64,000 bases of DNA from Blastomussa wellsi (GCA_947652115.1 OX393572.1:2506484-2570483), one strand, 5' to 3'; shown: positions 1 to 14,000, counted from the stretch's first letter. The notes: generated from the letters alone by a model not told the origin. Made by a program: numbers and translations.

Positions 1-214
1 AAATGCGAGAGAAGATGGTAAAATCGCGGGAAAACATCTACTCGCAAAAAAAAAAACAATTAAAATGCGCGGGAAAAAAGTTGCATTCGACAGATCAAAT
101 CATGGGTGGATTTCTTTTGCCTTCTGAGAAATAGTTACAATACAGATCTTGTAAAACTAAGCAAATGAAAACCACATTAAACACATTGGTCCAAAAATCT
201 GTCAAGAATCTTAC
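1..214 (-). other. CWC25 intron at the window edge
   Basis: This lies downstream of the exon 7 donor (GTAAGA at 214-209). I see no further CWC25 exon here; the terminal exon must lie to the left of the window. Confidence 0.6.
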
Positions 215-3200
215 TTGGCATTTTCCATCATTGCTGCAAGTCGCTTCTGTTTCTCAGCCTCATCCATTTGTCTATAACATTGAAGAGAAAATTCATGAGA
301 GATATCTATTTGTTGGAAAGCACAAATGCAGTGGCATTTCTGGCTTTTCATACGACAAATACTCTGTCAACTTACTTAGTGATCCCAGACCCTCCTTTCT
401 GCCATCCTTTTGCTTTGTTAGGAGATGGAGATCTCCGCGATTTTCTGGGGGGTGAACGTGAGGGTGAATGAGTTCTCCTCTTCATTGGAGACCGGGATCT
501 GTGCCTTCTGTCCTTTGAGGGTGAAGATGATGATTTCTGTCTGTGTCTTCTGTCGTCTTTTCTTGCTCTCTCTCGCCTGGTTGTTGGTGATTTCGATCGC
601 GATTGCATTTGAGGTCTCCATCTTTCAGGGGATCTAAAAAACGTGAACGATTAAATAATAATTAATACAATTAATACGAAAAAACGAATGCTTAAATCAT
701 GTTTCACGGGAAAATAAATAGTTCCAATAACGCTTCACGTAAAAAATGTAGGGATCCTCAGGAAGGCGTAGTACATATGCGTAAATTACTTGGACAAGGC
801 CACCGATAATTTTGCGCGCAAGTTTTGTTCTAGAAATAGCTTACTCGCTAGAGACAAAGCATGCGCCACAATACTTTGATGCATCCATGTTCTTCTGGAA
901 TTCTGTACTTCTGTTCCTACCTTTGTCTGATAGAGTGGTGACCGCCATTTCTGTAATGGTCTCTTCTTCTGTCATCATCTTCTTCAACTCGACTCCTTCG
1001 TTCAAGGGAAACATCAAATATAGTGTTACTTTTAACAATATCTGCATACGATTCTGTGGCTTATGAAAGGTTCAAGGTAAAAACCAAACCATTCAAATTA
1101 CCTTTGTGATTGTCGGTGATGATTTCTGTGAGCCCCATTCAACATTTCCTTCCCTTCTCCCACAAATCTCGTTTTCTTGTTCTCTCTTCTCCTTTCTCTC
1201 ACATCTTCGTCTGAATCTTCACTACTCTCTCTTTGCCTCTCATTTCTCCTCTTCTTATTTCCCTTTGCCATTTCTCTCACACCTTCTTTGGACTCCTCAC
1301 TTCTCTCCCTGTATCTCTCTTTTCTCTGTTTCATATTTCCTTTCACCAGTTCCCTTGCATCATCTTCAGACTCATCACTCTTCTCCGTGTACCTCTTCTT
1401 CCTCTTTGACTTTCCATCTCTTTCCTTCTTACTTTTCTTTATCTTGTCCTTCTTCTTCTTCTTCTTCTTTGACTTCTCCAGGTTAGCTTGGAGCATCTGT
1501 TTTAACTGCTTCATCTTCACTGGATTATTAAGCAACTCCTTTCTCTTTTCTTCCTCTTTCTTCTTGATGAGGAACAGAGGATCGTCACGCACCTTGGCTG
1601 CCAGATCATTCACAGTGTTGGCTCCTGTGTCATTCATAAAGGATGCTCCTGGTGCAGTAGAGTCCTTTATAAAAACAATTTCTGTTGTCAGTGTTTAGCA
1701 GACATGGTATAGACAATAAAGAGATGAGAGAGGGGAGCCCCCCAAAACATGACATATTTTTAAGTGTACGAACACCGAACAGCAATTTGACCAACTCCTC
1801 GATAACACCTCCCTCCCAAAGAAGATGTTAAGCTTTTCAGTGCATATTATGCTAAGCCTCCCAGCCTAAGTAACAAAAAAATGTTGATAACTGTAAATAT
1901 TACAAAAATTATTAAAATTGCAGAAATTCACTTCCACAAAAGAAGTGGACGATATGGTGGCCTCATAGTTGGTACATATAACTTTGGATTGAGCCACCAT
2001 ATTTAGGAGGCCCCGGAGTATTTGCCCTTGTCCAATCAGAAAATTATTCAGAAAGCCGGATTTGGATCCCAATGCTAGCTGGTGATTGGCTCATACCTTG
2101 ATGACGTATTTCCGGTTTCACATTAAATATGCAAAATGGTCAAGTGACCCAAATCCGGCTTTCTGACTGGTCCATTCAAAAAATCATAGCTTCTGATTGG
2201 CTCAGTCTTAAAGTCACCCTCCACCTCCCCTTACTACTTCTAAAAAGGGATTCATCCGTAAATCATGTCCCTACCAAGTGGCCACAGCATCACTCCAGTT
2301 TAACTTGTCACATCAGCTTAAAGGAATTTAAACCCACCTCTTCATTTTCCTGAGCCATGGGGTCCACAGCTTTATCAACAGGTTTTCCCAGTAGGTACAG
2401 TTCATGATCCACTTGACCGGCAGCAGCAGCATACATCCAGTCAAGGCGTTCACCTTTTTTTCTTAATACACAAACAAATACAAGAAAATTAAATTACTGT
2501 AAACTGATGTTTATACGTCCTAAGCTTTACAAGTTCATAAGGGTTTGGGTGGGTTTATAACTGACGGAATGCGAGTGCAGGAAAGCTTATAATAGTCTTG
2601 AAATGACCTGTCAGCAAAAACTTTCATGAACTACATCTTGTAAGAAAGTCTCTCTGACTAATTGCCTTGTTCTGCAACTTGCTTGCAAACTTATTTATTG
2701 CCTATTTTAAATTGACATAACCGCCACCTGGTTAGCTCAGTTGATACAGCGCCAGACTGCGGTGCAGAAGGCCTTGGGTTCGAACCCCAGACTGGACCAA
2801 CACTCAGGGTTTTAAAATAACTGAGGAGAATTTGCTGCTTTTACAATGACATCTGCAAATGGTTAGACATTTATTTTTATTTTATTTTATTTTATTATCT
2901 TGCCACACAGAATAACTTACAAGTAGAATAGAAAAGATAATAAATAGTTAATTAATATCAAATTTAAAATGAGCATACAACTTGGAAGAAGTGACTGTGG
3001 CGGGGAAATCTCCGAGAAGCGAAGCTTGTGAGAAATAGAGATTTCCCCCCACGGGCAGTATAAATACTAGGCAGCATTTAGAAATAAAGAAAAGACATGT
3101 ATTTTAAGTGTATAAGTGTACTTAGACAAAAGATAGTCGTCTTGGATAAGGATGAAAAACCGTAGGTCCTGTCTCCTGCATCTCAGGGTTTTCCTTTTCG

Positions 3201-4604
3201 ACCGGCGACCAGCGATTTTCGCAGCATGTGAACGGCTCCGTTGCCGGCAACTAAAAGAATCCTTGCTGTTATATAATTTAGAAGTTAAATAACTTCTGCA
3301 AGCTGTCTCCGTCAGCTTTGCTTTCGTCGACTTCAACTTTATTTGAAAAGGAAAACCCTGCATCTTCAGTGTTACAGTAAGCTGGGGACGTTAAAAAACC
3401 CATGCACTTCTTGCAAAGTGTAGGGAATGAGGTTCCCGTTGTTGTGGTCTGGCCTCGTTTCATGGGTTGCTGCTTAACATAGGGGTAACCTCACTGCACC
3501 TTTCCCCCTTGGAAGGACTTGTCCAAGAAAAATTACGAGTACAATGTTTTGGGATGGAGTTAAATATGGAAAACCTGGATGAGTGAGGTCTTAAATCCAG
3601 AGGGGCTTACAACTACAATGATTTTTTTCATTAACAAACAGATGGCCCTCCTAACCAAGGAGGGCTTACCATAAGCAGAACCTATAACCAGCATTTTACA
3701 GTATCAGAAGCCATAAACTTGATGGCGAACCTTTGGCTAGAAAGGATTAAAAGAAATGTGATCTGTTGCTTTTCCTTGCAAAGATCTAAAGTTGATTTCT
3801 CTGATCTTGTTACTTTGCGACCTCGCTGCCAGGGTCTCTCATATTCCTGCCCTATCAGCGAGAGAGGAGAGCCCCTTGCAAATGTCAGTCCTTGGTGGGG
3901 GTGGGGCTGAGCAAAGATGATGACGTTTCCCAAGGGATGGGGGAAATCTTATGCGTCAAATCAAATTCCACTAAATCGTGTTTTATTAATGGTAAATACC
4001 TCTGCAAATTCCCCTGTGATATACAGTATGTATTCTGTAGTTGTCATTTATGACAATAAATGGCATTGATGCATTCAATTCACTTGTATTCCAGGAATAA
4101 GACACGGGTATCAAGTAACCATCCCTAGGTGATGTGAGTGACATAAAAATACTCGATGATAAATTAACGCGATCGATAAAACCAGTGAAATGTTGGGCAG
4201 AAAGGTTTAACCTGGTTTACCTGACTGACTGGCAAATATCTTCCCCAAACAGGTAACCCTAAATACAGAGCACTTAACACAGGCTCATTTCCAACTCGCC
4301 ACTCACTTTGCTACTCCTTGTTCCACTGCATGTCTTTGCATGTCTTCCCGAGCTCTTTCTTCCTCCAGTTCTTTTCGCAATTGTTCGATTTTCTTCGTCT
4401 CCGCGTCGGCCTTCTGTTCGGCCTTCCATACTCTCTCCACATTTCGCAAAGTCTGTGGATGCCAGCTCTTCTTTAAATTCTGTTTGAAACAAAGCAGGCA
4501 GTTGATTAGTTTACCTAGCACTATTCCTATGACCTTAAAATATCTCAAAGGTGTATAATCTCGTTGACGTTTCGAGATAAACGTACCAAATCGCCTCCCC
4601 CCAT
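215..4604 (-). CDS. CWC25: CWC25 spliceosome-associated protein homolog, C-terminus missing
   Basis: CWC25 is a nuclear splicing factor that joins the spliceosome around the first catalytic step. Exons, in reading order: 4604-4587, 4479-4307, 2461-2338, 1664-1102, 995-921, 633-376, 271-215. All phases join. The start encodes MGGGDL, then NLKKSWHPQTLRNVE, the invariant N-terminus of the family. Exon 3 carries RLDWMY and YLLGKPVDK. Exon 4 carries GANTVNDLAAKVRDDPLF and LLNNPVKMK, then a long Lys/Glu/Arg-rich tract. Exon 6 is RS-rich. Exon 7 ends MMENAK, which in the human protein is followed by a C-terminal domain; that part lies beyond position 1. About 422 residues are visible against about 425 for the whole human protein, so the charged middle is expanded. 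The start is certain; the exon 4 acceptor (TATAAAG) is weak. Confidence 0.92.
2719..2870 (+). mobile_element. tRNA-headed SINE, 5' part
   Basis: A box A-like stretch (TGGTTAGCTCAG) and a box B (GGGTTCGAACCCC) lie about 40 bases apart, as in a tRNA-derived pol III promoter. The expected anticodon stem does not pair and no CCA-less acceptor stem closes, so this is a SINE head and not a working tRNA. The body follows (aacactcagg, ctgaggagaa, acatctgcaaatgg) and breaks off at a (TTTTA)n run. A likely continuation (ggataaggatgaaaaaccgtaggtcc) occurs at 3143-3168. It lies in CWC25 intron 2. Confidence 0.6.
2872..2898. repeat. (TTTTA)n microsatellite
   Basis: Tandem tttta units follow the SINE body directly and may mark its tail or a slippage site. 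Confidence 0.8.
3002..3049. repeat. Short inverted repeat
   Basis: ggggaaatctc at the left is the reverse complement of gagatttcccc at the right, with about 25 bases between. It lies in CWC25 intron 2. Confidence 0.6.
3185..3346. repeat. Dispersed repeat R1, copy 1
   Basis: This stretch (cagggttttccttttcg ... cgcagcatgtgaac ... tgctgttatataattta ... cgacttcaacttt) recurs in the same orientation at 31718-31875 inside the CCDC103 intron, with scattered differences. It has no coding potential that I trust. It lies in CWC25 intron 2. Confidence 0.75.
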
Positions 4605-5020
4605 GTTGAAATTTTCGTTTTCTCTGCGACACTGTTTACAGGAAGCGGAAGCATTATTGCAGTCATGCGCATAAGGAACCGGATAACAGGAAATTCTGGT
4701 ACCCAGACTACCCGATAACCAAAATTTTAGATTTCTTCTGTCAACAAGATTCAACAAGATACACTGACCAGTTGCGTACAAATCTTCTAGAAAAGCTCAT
4801 CACAATGAGATTTGTTATCAGTACGAACCCATAAATTTTTCACGGACGTATTCTGGTGATTTCCTTTACGTCTCTGTTGCCATGGCGTGAGATGTGGTTG
4901 CAGCTATCGCCGCACGAATTGAGCGTGGAACCAAAACAACACAGCTGTTGTAATAATGTAGTTGTATAAATTTTCGTGCGTTCATCGCCCAAGTGCGGTG
5001 GCACTTTTGAAACAGCACTG
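4605..5020. promoter_or_regulatory. Shared divergent promoter of CWC25 and INVS
   Basis: Only 416 bp separate the two start codons, which point away from each other, so both core promoters and 5' UTRs must lie here unless upstream untranslated exons exist. I see no clear TATA box. This geometry is common for housekeeping and ciliary genes. The promoter itself is inferred from position only. Confidence 0.6.
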
Positions 5021-8000
5021 ATGACTTCAAGTGAAAGTGTGAGTATGATAAAGATTATTGAGCAAATATATATCTCATTTTGAAAGCTACGTGAAATTCG
5101 AGCTCTTGGTGGGGATGCTCGAATTTCATGTTCTTTTTGTCGTGAAAATTGCACATAAATAGACTAGTTCTTGATTTAACGAACATCTTTAATGAAACAC
5201 TCGATGTGTTTACGTTCTCCAGTTAAATGTCTTAAATGGCTATTGAAGTGAATGGGTATAGCCATTTTCAAAGAACCAAAGGTTTTTAAACCTTTGAAAT
5301 TTTCAGCATTTTGCGGCATTTTGGGTGGACTAAAATCTTTATTGTTGTCGTGACTATGATCTTATATCTGCGTAAATTTAGTCTTGAATATGTACTGCCT
5401 AAACAGTACATTTGTTTCATATTTTTTTTCCTAAAGAAATCAACATCATAGCAAAACTAATCATGAAAGGAATACAATACATAAGTTCCACATATAATTT
5501 TAGTAATCCAGTAATTCTTTCTCACTGTCGTAATTACTTAATATTGGCATGTCTATACTGGTGATAGAGTTGATTCTTAAAAGTTCCCTTTTGGCCCTAA
5601 ACCTCTGTGTAAAATCAAATATTGACAGCAAGATCTTGTCTTTTACTGGTGTTAGCCGTAGTCACTGCCATAAGTCAACATGGTTTAAGAAATTGACCAG
5701 CCCATATTTTACAAGAGAAAGCATTACATTACACATCATTAATATTGTTTACCAGACTACAATATATGTTTTGGAAAGGAGTGCATTTAATTTCCTCTTA
5801 ATCTTTTAGTGATTCAGATTTAAATCTCTATTTTCAATGTGCATACATGCTTTCTTTGCATTTTAATCCACCTCCTTTTCAAATGTAATCCTTTTTATCA
5901 AATATCGTGACAGTTTTGACAGTTCTTTTTTATAAGATACAATGCGAATAGTAAATGTATCACATTAATTTGAATATTACCGGTATACTGTGTAAATAAA
6001 TACAGTATTCCACTACAACAAAATGTGTGAGTGCACTAAAAGTCTGCGACAGAATGGTAAAACTCAAGAAGAGCATTTATAAAAGCTATAATTATCAATA
6101 CAATACAATACACACTTGAAAAACTGATCTTACTAGTAACTGATTCATATATATGTGAAACTGTGCTCTCAATAATCATTTGACAATATTTTTTAGGATG
6201 AAGACAGCAATCTGAGGCAGAGTCCTGAGGATCATTTGCATTCTGGTTCATCTCAAGATGGCAAGTACACTCAGCTTACAATTTATAGCTTTTAAATCAT
6301 GTCAATGTGAGAGGTGTGGTGGCCTAACGGTTAGTGGGCTGGACTCCGGATCAGATGGTCTGGGTTCTAGGCTCGGCCAGGGTACTGTGTTGTGTGCTTG
6401 GGCAAGACACTTTACTCTCACAGTGTCTCGCAGTGCCTCTCTCCACCCAGCTAGTCTGTGGTTGACTGCAGTAGCTTGTCTGTTGACTGTCAATTTAATG
6501 GCTGAATAATTTTTCACAGGAATAACAGGTAGCTGTTTGAACTACAGTTTGTATTATTTTCATAATTGAAATAAACACTGTGATATAATTGAAAGTATAC
6601 TTTTCTATACCCTGCATTTGAAGCATTAATTTTGCATCCTTTCTCATAGAGAAAAAGACCATGTGGAAATTGAATATTTTTCAATTTCCAACAAAATACA
6701 GACCATGAAAGACAACAGGAGCGAATCTTGTCCAAGGCTTTTCCCGCAAATAATTTTTTAATCAAAAAGTCTATGATAATGATGGTGGATCAAAATGAAT
6801 TTTATACTGGATTAAAGAATTACAGTGTGTCTATTGGGAGGAAAAGTTATTTTTTACTTCTTCAATTTCTTTCAGTTGTTGATTGAGAATAATAGATATA
6901 TCATTTTAAATTAATTGGATTTTAGGTACCTTGCCAACTCCTCTACATGCAGCTGCTGTGAATGGAAACAAGTCTCTTCTTCAAAGATTATTGCAGGAAG
7001 GTATATACATGTATATAATCATTTACTTAATTTATTCCATGAATTTGAAGTTTGCTCATTATTATTTAAGACCTTCTGGCCCCTTCAAAGCTAGTGAATG
7101 TTCATCAGCAGTGCAAAATTTTAATTTGTGGGCGAAATATGAATTTAAATATCCGTTCAGAAATCATTTGGGAATTTAAAGCCCTTCTCAATTGTTATGC
7201 AAACCAAATACATTTCTGGTATACACTTGGAGTATGGTGTTGACCCTTTGATCAGGTCTTTAAATGATAGTGTAAGAAAAATATTGTTTGGATCTGAAAT
7301 AGGGTGTTCGCATCAATGGCTTTCAAGCAGTGTGTTACACCCATTTGTGTGTTACACAAATTTTCATTGAACACCCCCCTTCCCTTCCCCCCCCCCCCCC
7401 CCTTCCCAGGGTGAAAATGATGCATTCCAGAACTGGAGCCCTAGAAAACTGCGCATCAGATATTGCAATTAATTGAATTGATATCCTCTTTTTTCTTGAT
7501 AATTATGTGTATGTTAGATGAGAGAGGTTACATCGATAAGGGAGATCAATTTGGCCGCACTCCACTGGTAAGAATTCTTAATCAGCAGTTTTCAAAATAC
7601 CTTTGTGAGATAATTAACAGTCACTTTACCGTCTGGTGCTGGGGTGAGCTCTCACTGGCATTGTGTGCCACTGTCTTTGAACAAAGTTCCAGAAATTAAT
7701 TACAATATTATAGTTTGTTCTTGACTGATTATTAAATGAAAAAGGAACTTTTAGCTTAGATAAATACAGGATACTACAATCTCAGGCAAACAGAGCTGGT
7801 ACACTTGGTGTGGCCACGTATACCCCTTTCCGCCACTTGTGTTGTTGGACAATGCCAAATTTATGTGGCTACTGTATATTATGTACAAAAAATACCTAAA
7901 CGAGTCAAAAGCATGAGATTTTTTATCAGGGGTTTTCAAAGACAAACTGATCATTTCCGAAGTTGTCCAAAGATTCCCAAGGTCTTTTCAAACACTTTTG

Positions 8001-11000
8001 AAGACCCTCTTCAGGAAGATTTCTGGGTCCTGAAAGTGTTTCCCAGGAAGTGGTTTGTCAAAAACAGCATTGTTGAAACATTGTCCCAAGTACCTTCAAT
8101 TAGACGAATGTTTCTCTTCTTATATTGCTGCAAGTTTAGTCATATTTTAAGAAATTGTGTCAGTTGTGTCAGCGAGGCATGAGGCATGAGATCACAGGTG
8201 TGAGATGTATGCAAAATGCATGAGAATCATCTGGGATTGCAGGTGTATTGTCAGTAACATTGTGTAAAGACAATGTACTTCCTATCACCTCTTTTGCCAG
8301 GTCTATAGTGTTTTAGGAGACAGGCTTGATTGTGCAGAGCTTTTGCTGAAAGCTGGAGCTAATGTAAGTTACAGTGTACATTGTAATGAGAAATTATTTT
8401 TTGTTCTCTTGATAAATGTCTAGTATCTTTTTGTAAATTCACCTAGTCCTTGTAATTTACCAGATGTATTTGAGTGGCAACAAGATTGCAGCAAAGGACA
8501 ACACAGTGTCAAAAATGTTTCTTTCACCTTGTACCAATTATATAAAACTGTATCTTGAACAAATGGGCACTTAAACTATGTAGGCCAAAAAAGAATAGGT
8601 ATAGACTACCTACACCTCTGTGAAACTGCGTTGGGAGGTGTGATGGCTAATGGTTAGTGTGCTGGACTCAAGACCAAGCGTTCCAGGTTCAAGCCCTGGC
8701 CCGACCATGGCATTGTGTTCTTAGATAAGACACTTCACGCTCATTATTGGTCATAGTGCCTCTCTCCACCCAGGTGTATAAATGGGTACCAGCAAATTTA
8801 ATGCTGGGGGTTAACCCTGCGATGGACAAGTATCCCATCCAGTGGGGAGTAGAAATACTCCAAGTCGCTTCATGATAAGAAAACTGGGATAAACTGTAGC
8901 CATTTGGCTAGCACATAGACTTAAACTTCACATTGGACAATGGCCGACCAAAATTTTCCAATGTCCAAGAGCTGCTACACTATCGCTGACATCACTACTG
9001 TTTTGTTTGATCAAAATGGTGACTTAGTCGGACACTTGTCCTTTCACAAGAAAAAAGTTATTTGCAGCCCTGGAAACTTTATTAAAAATATTACCGGTAT
9101 GTGCTAATTTATTGTGGCTTTCTGCACATATGTGCTACAGGTTAGCGCTTGTGATATGGATGGCAGGACTCCCCTTCACTGGGCGACATATCAGGTATGG
9201 ATAACAACATGTCCACCAAGTGACTGTAGTACTGATGCTGTCACTTGCCACAACTTCATCCTTGCTCCTTCATATCCTACTCAACTGTTTGCCAGTACCC
9301 AGTTGGGTTTGGCTACCAGTTATCAGCTTCCTTGTGGTCTGGGATTCCTATTTCCTTGCACCATAGGCATTTTGTTCTCTAGCATTGGTGTCTTTAGTGG
9401 GGTTGCCAGAGCTCTCTTTGCCACCCCCCCCCCCCCCCCCTTTCTTTCTGGTTCAGGACCAGTTATTGCAGAGGTCTGTGTTACTGTAGAGTTTTATAAA
9501 CATGGCATTTAATTAGCACATGCATACATCTTGATTTATTTGCTGTTGATATTTGCCCACACAGGGAAACCTGAAATGTGTAAAACTGCTGTTAGCCAAA
9601 GGAGCAAACTGGAAAGTGAAGGATCACAAAGGAAGGTACAAGGGCATGTCAATTGTCAATTGTCTTAGCTCAAATTGGTGTTACAGTAGTTTTTGAACCA
9701 TTACCAAATTATCCATCAGCTAGGAGTATTTTCACTCTCTCTAGATGCGATCAGCACTAGTCCATTGCATTCTGTCAGGTCACCCCAACAATTCACCGGT
9801 ACCCATTTATACACCTGGGTGGAGAGAGGCATTGTGAGAGTGAAGTGTCTTGCCCAAGAACACGACGCAGGGATGCTGACCGCGGCTCAAACCTGGGCCA
9901 TTCCAACCGGAGTCCAGCACACTAGCCCTGAGGCCACACCTCCAACTAATATGTATACATGTTTTCTATTTCCTAATATATGTGTTCTTCTTTCTTACTT
10001 GAACATGAATATATAAACCTGTGTCTTTTTCAGAACACCTCTTCACTTTGCCACAAGCCATCAATCATCCAAGGTTTGTACAGCTACTGTGCTAGTTTTA
10101 ATTAAATTTTGCTGTTGCCTCAGTCAGAGTTCTTCATATAATTTTATCATGACTGTCATGAGTGTGGGACAAAGAGAACATGTCAGTCCCCTAGGGAAAT
10201 TTATCAAACCCACGACCTCCCGAACACCCCAGCAGGGGTACTGTACATTTATTGGAATTACGAAATCCTGTCGGAGTCCTAGAAAAAAGTGACTTGAGCC
10301 CACGATCCAATGGAAAACCGTTACATGGTCAGTGGTTAACTTAAAAACATGTGACTTCCTCTGAGCTCTAAAGCTGAGCCCACAATATGATCATGTGATA
10401 CTGGTCAGCAGATGCCTTGTTTTGACAGCTGTCATTTGACCATAACATGGATGTCCAATGTGAAAGATGTAAGCTTACATTGACCTTAACATATGTTCGG
10501 GCGACTTCATTTTCATCGTAGAGCGCATGCGCATGCAAGCCATGCTGCTAGCCGTTTTAACCATGAAAAATTAACTACATGGTTCTTTTCCAATTACTAT
10601 GGCTATGGCCAGGGGTTATGGGGCTCCGACATTAAGCGTGTTTGGAACATTTTGATTACAGTGCTTGAGTATGTTGTTGAAGCGAGTTCCAAAAGGTGAA
10701 GCAGATGAGCGGGATAATGATCAGATGACCTCTCTCCACTGGAGTGCGTCTTATGGAAATGCTGAACATGTCAAGTTATTGCTGAAAGCTGGCAGCACTG
10801 TCACACTCACTGACTTGGAAAGTATGTTGAACTAAGTTTTTATTATAGTTTTGACACGAGTGTCAAAACTAGGTTGCCTTGATTTTGCATTACTATGCTT
10901 AGTAGTTGCTTTCGCGCAAACCTTCCTGGCCAATCAGAAGTAAACCCAAAACAAACCGTGACTCGCTCACGCGTTTTCTCTATTTTCAGGGTGTCGGTAG

Positions 11001-14000
11001 ATTTGGAGCTTTGGTTGTTGATATGCTAACATCATGTTTTGACTTTCGCAGAGAAAACACCTCTACACTGGGCAGTAACAAATCCAGATTCTGCTGTTGT
11101 GAAACTGATTTTGGTAAAGTAATAGTTCAATATATACAGTTAAATTAATTTTATAACATATGTTAAGTTATGCCTAAACACTGCTTCTTGATGAAGGATA
11201 ACAGATAAGAAAAACACAGAACCACACATGAAAGTATGGCGCATTAGATTTCATCCACAAACTAAAGAGTTAGATCCACCTTGTGTAGCCTGTAAATGCA
11301 CAGTACTGCTCAATAGCTTTCATTTGAATGGTCACACACTGGGGTTTCCTCCACAGACTCAAAAGTTAGAACCACCTTGTACAGCATAATAAACAGTACC
11401 ACATGAAAGTACTGCTCAATAGCTTTCATTTGAATGGTCACACACTAGGATTTCATCCACAGACTTAAAAGTTAGAGCCACCTTGTACAGCATAATAAAC
11501 AGTACCACATGAAAGTACTGCTCAATAGCTTTCATTTGAATGGTCACACGCTAGGGTTTCATCCACAGACTTAAAAGTTAGAACCACCTTGTACAGCACA
11601 ATAAACATTACTGCTTAGTATAGCGTTCATTTGAATCGTCACACTCAATTAAAAAATTAATAAGAGCCTCCTTGAACAACTGCTGTTAATTCTTCACTTT
11701 CAAGGATGCAAACTCTGATATAATCAACAACCAAGACAGCGAAGGACGAACTGCCTTGCATCTGGCTGTGGCTCAACAGAATGAAACTGCTGTGAAGGTG
11801 CTGCTGTCTCTTGACAAGTGTAAAGTGTCTATTCAAGATAACATGAAGCGCTCTCCTCTTCACTGGGCTGCAGTGTTGGGTCTGTGAAATTCGACTGTTC
11901 TGTTATTATAGTTAGTATAGTGTGCAGATCGTCCGGCTTGGAAAAGATCTGAAGATCTGAAAAGAACTGTTGTATGTGACGTAATATATCAAACTCAAGA
12001 GACATTGTTTCATCGGGATATCCAAACGCCGAGAAGAGAGTTGAAAATACGACGTGCAGCGGAGTATTTTTGACGAAATTCAAGGCGTTTGGATAGCTAA
12101 TGAAACACCTCGAGTGTTTGATATATCTTTTTTAATCGAAACAAAAACTAAGGTGTAAACAAAAAAAACAAATATTAATAAGATCGTCAAAATCTATCCT
12201 AATTTAAGACCAGGTATCCAAACCTCCTTTACGGTTATGATTTTTTTTTGTTTTAACTTGATGAATCATTATGAGTTTGAGAATGACGTTTCAACAACTC
12301 AATCAGTTTCAGAGTCAAGTGGTTTGTTTTTTCCTGACTATTGAAATAAAAAAAACTGTTTCTCTGTCTATTTCTACCTCTTTGGTGTTTTTTATTCTCC
12401 CCAAGTCCCTTTAATTTCTGTTCCGTTTTATTTGTGTTGCGCAGGTAACCCACAGCTCGTAAGAATGTTGCTTGAAAAGAATGCTGACTTCACAGCTGCA
12501 GACGGCAACGGCGCCACAGCTCTGCATTACGTGGCTCAAAGCAACTTCAGCGAGACAGTCGAAGTGTTCTTATCTTTTGACAAAATAAAAGATATTCCTG
12601 ATAACGAAGGGAGGACTGCTCTCATGTGGGCTGCAGGAAAAGGTTGGTGCAAATAGCGCAATTTGCGGTTAGCATCACATTTTTAAACATTGCATGAAAT
12701 GAAAAACCAGTTTCACGAATAAAATCGCCATATCACATTTAACAATACTGTGAAGGTCTGATTCAACCTTTAAGAAATATAGAAGTTTGAATTTCTTGTA
12801 CCCCATTTACCGTGAATTGTACTATTCAACAAACATTTTTAAAAAACATTTTCATACCGCTGGAATGGTTTATGTACTTGCATCTTGAAGGACACGTTAA
12901 CCTAATTGTTAGTGCGCTGGACTTTGGATCGGGCGGTCGAGGCTGAGCCCAGCCCGGGATAACTTCGGAAAGGCACTTTTCTCTCACAGTGCCTCTCTTC
13001 ACCCAGACGTTTAAATGGGTACCAGCAAATTTAATGCTGGTAGGTAACCCTGCAATTTAGCCTAAATTTATTATTTTTCAAACTCGTCGTTTGTAATCCG
13101 TCTAAATCTCCTCCATCCTTAACCATCCTTGTTCCGTTCTGGTTTAGTATCACCTCTGTGGTGTTTTCTTTCTTAGTGAAGTGTTATTTTGAGGTTTCCT
13201 ACATTTGAAGGGTAATTTGGTCCGTCACAAAATGAATCAAAATATTGTGGTGTAGCTCCTTTTGGAAACCGGGATAAGCTTCGGCCTGATCGGCCACTAG
13301 GCTCAAACGCAGACTTAACCTTCCCTGCCTTTAAATGTAATAATGGTTAACCGCTTATTTCCACCAGGAAGTGAAAACGCATTAAGGACGATGCTGGAAT
13401 ACAACCTTGATGTGCACGCCAAGGACCAGACGGGCGGTACCGCGCTACACTCTGCGGCATACTCTGGTCACGTGAACTGTGTCATGTTGTTGATTCAGTT
13501 TGGAGCCTGCGTTGATGCTCTTGACTTGCTCCAGCACACACCAATCTACCGCGCATGCGAGATGGGACACACTGACGTCGTCCTTAATTTGATTCTGAGT
13601 AAGTTTACTTATCATGGCCAGACCCCTTCGCTCTTGTTTGACCGTTAACTCTCAGGTACCACAGTAGAATCTCGTGCGCTTTTACTGTATTTCATTGTTA
13701 TCGTTGGAATAACCTCAATAACTGAAACATTTGTCACAGATGGGGCCACTGTGAACTTGGAAGATCAAGATGGGCGAACATTACTTCACTGGGCAGCTCT
13801 CGGGGGTCATGCTCCGATCTGCGTCGCTCTCATAGAACAGGATCTGGCGGTGGACAGCAAAGACCATCTTGGGTGAGTTTTACCCCGGGGATACTCTCCT
13901 ATATGGGCTGCACGGGACGTACCGCTGGATAGGGTATGTATTTTGACCCCTCAGTCCTGAACAAGGTATATAATTTCAAGCGAGTCTTAACCAGGGTTTA

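Noticed and set aside
1106..1698. Plus-strand frames rich in Ser, Phe and Leu
   Set aside because: Shadows of the Lys/Glu/Arg-rich CWC25 exon 4 on the other strand.
2722..2800. Functional tRNA gene
   Set aside because: Boxes A and B are good, but the anticodon stem and acceptor stem do not pair and a SINE body follows.
3067..3463. Minus-strand frames of 61-98 codons in CWC25 intron 2
   Set aside because: They run through repeat R1, which recurs elsewhere without conserving the frame.
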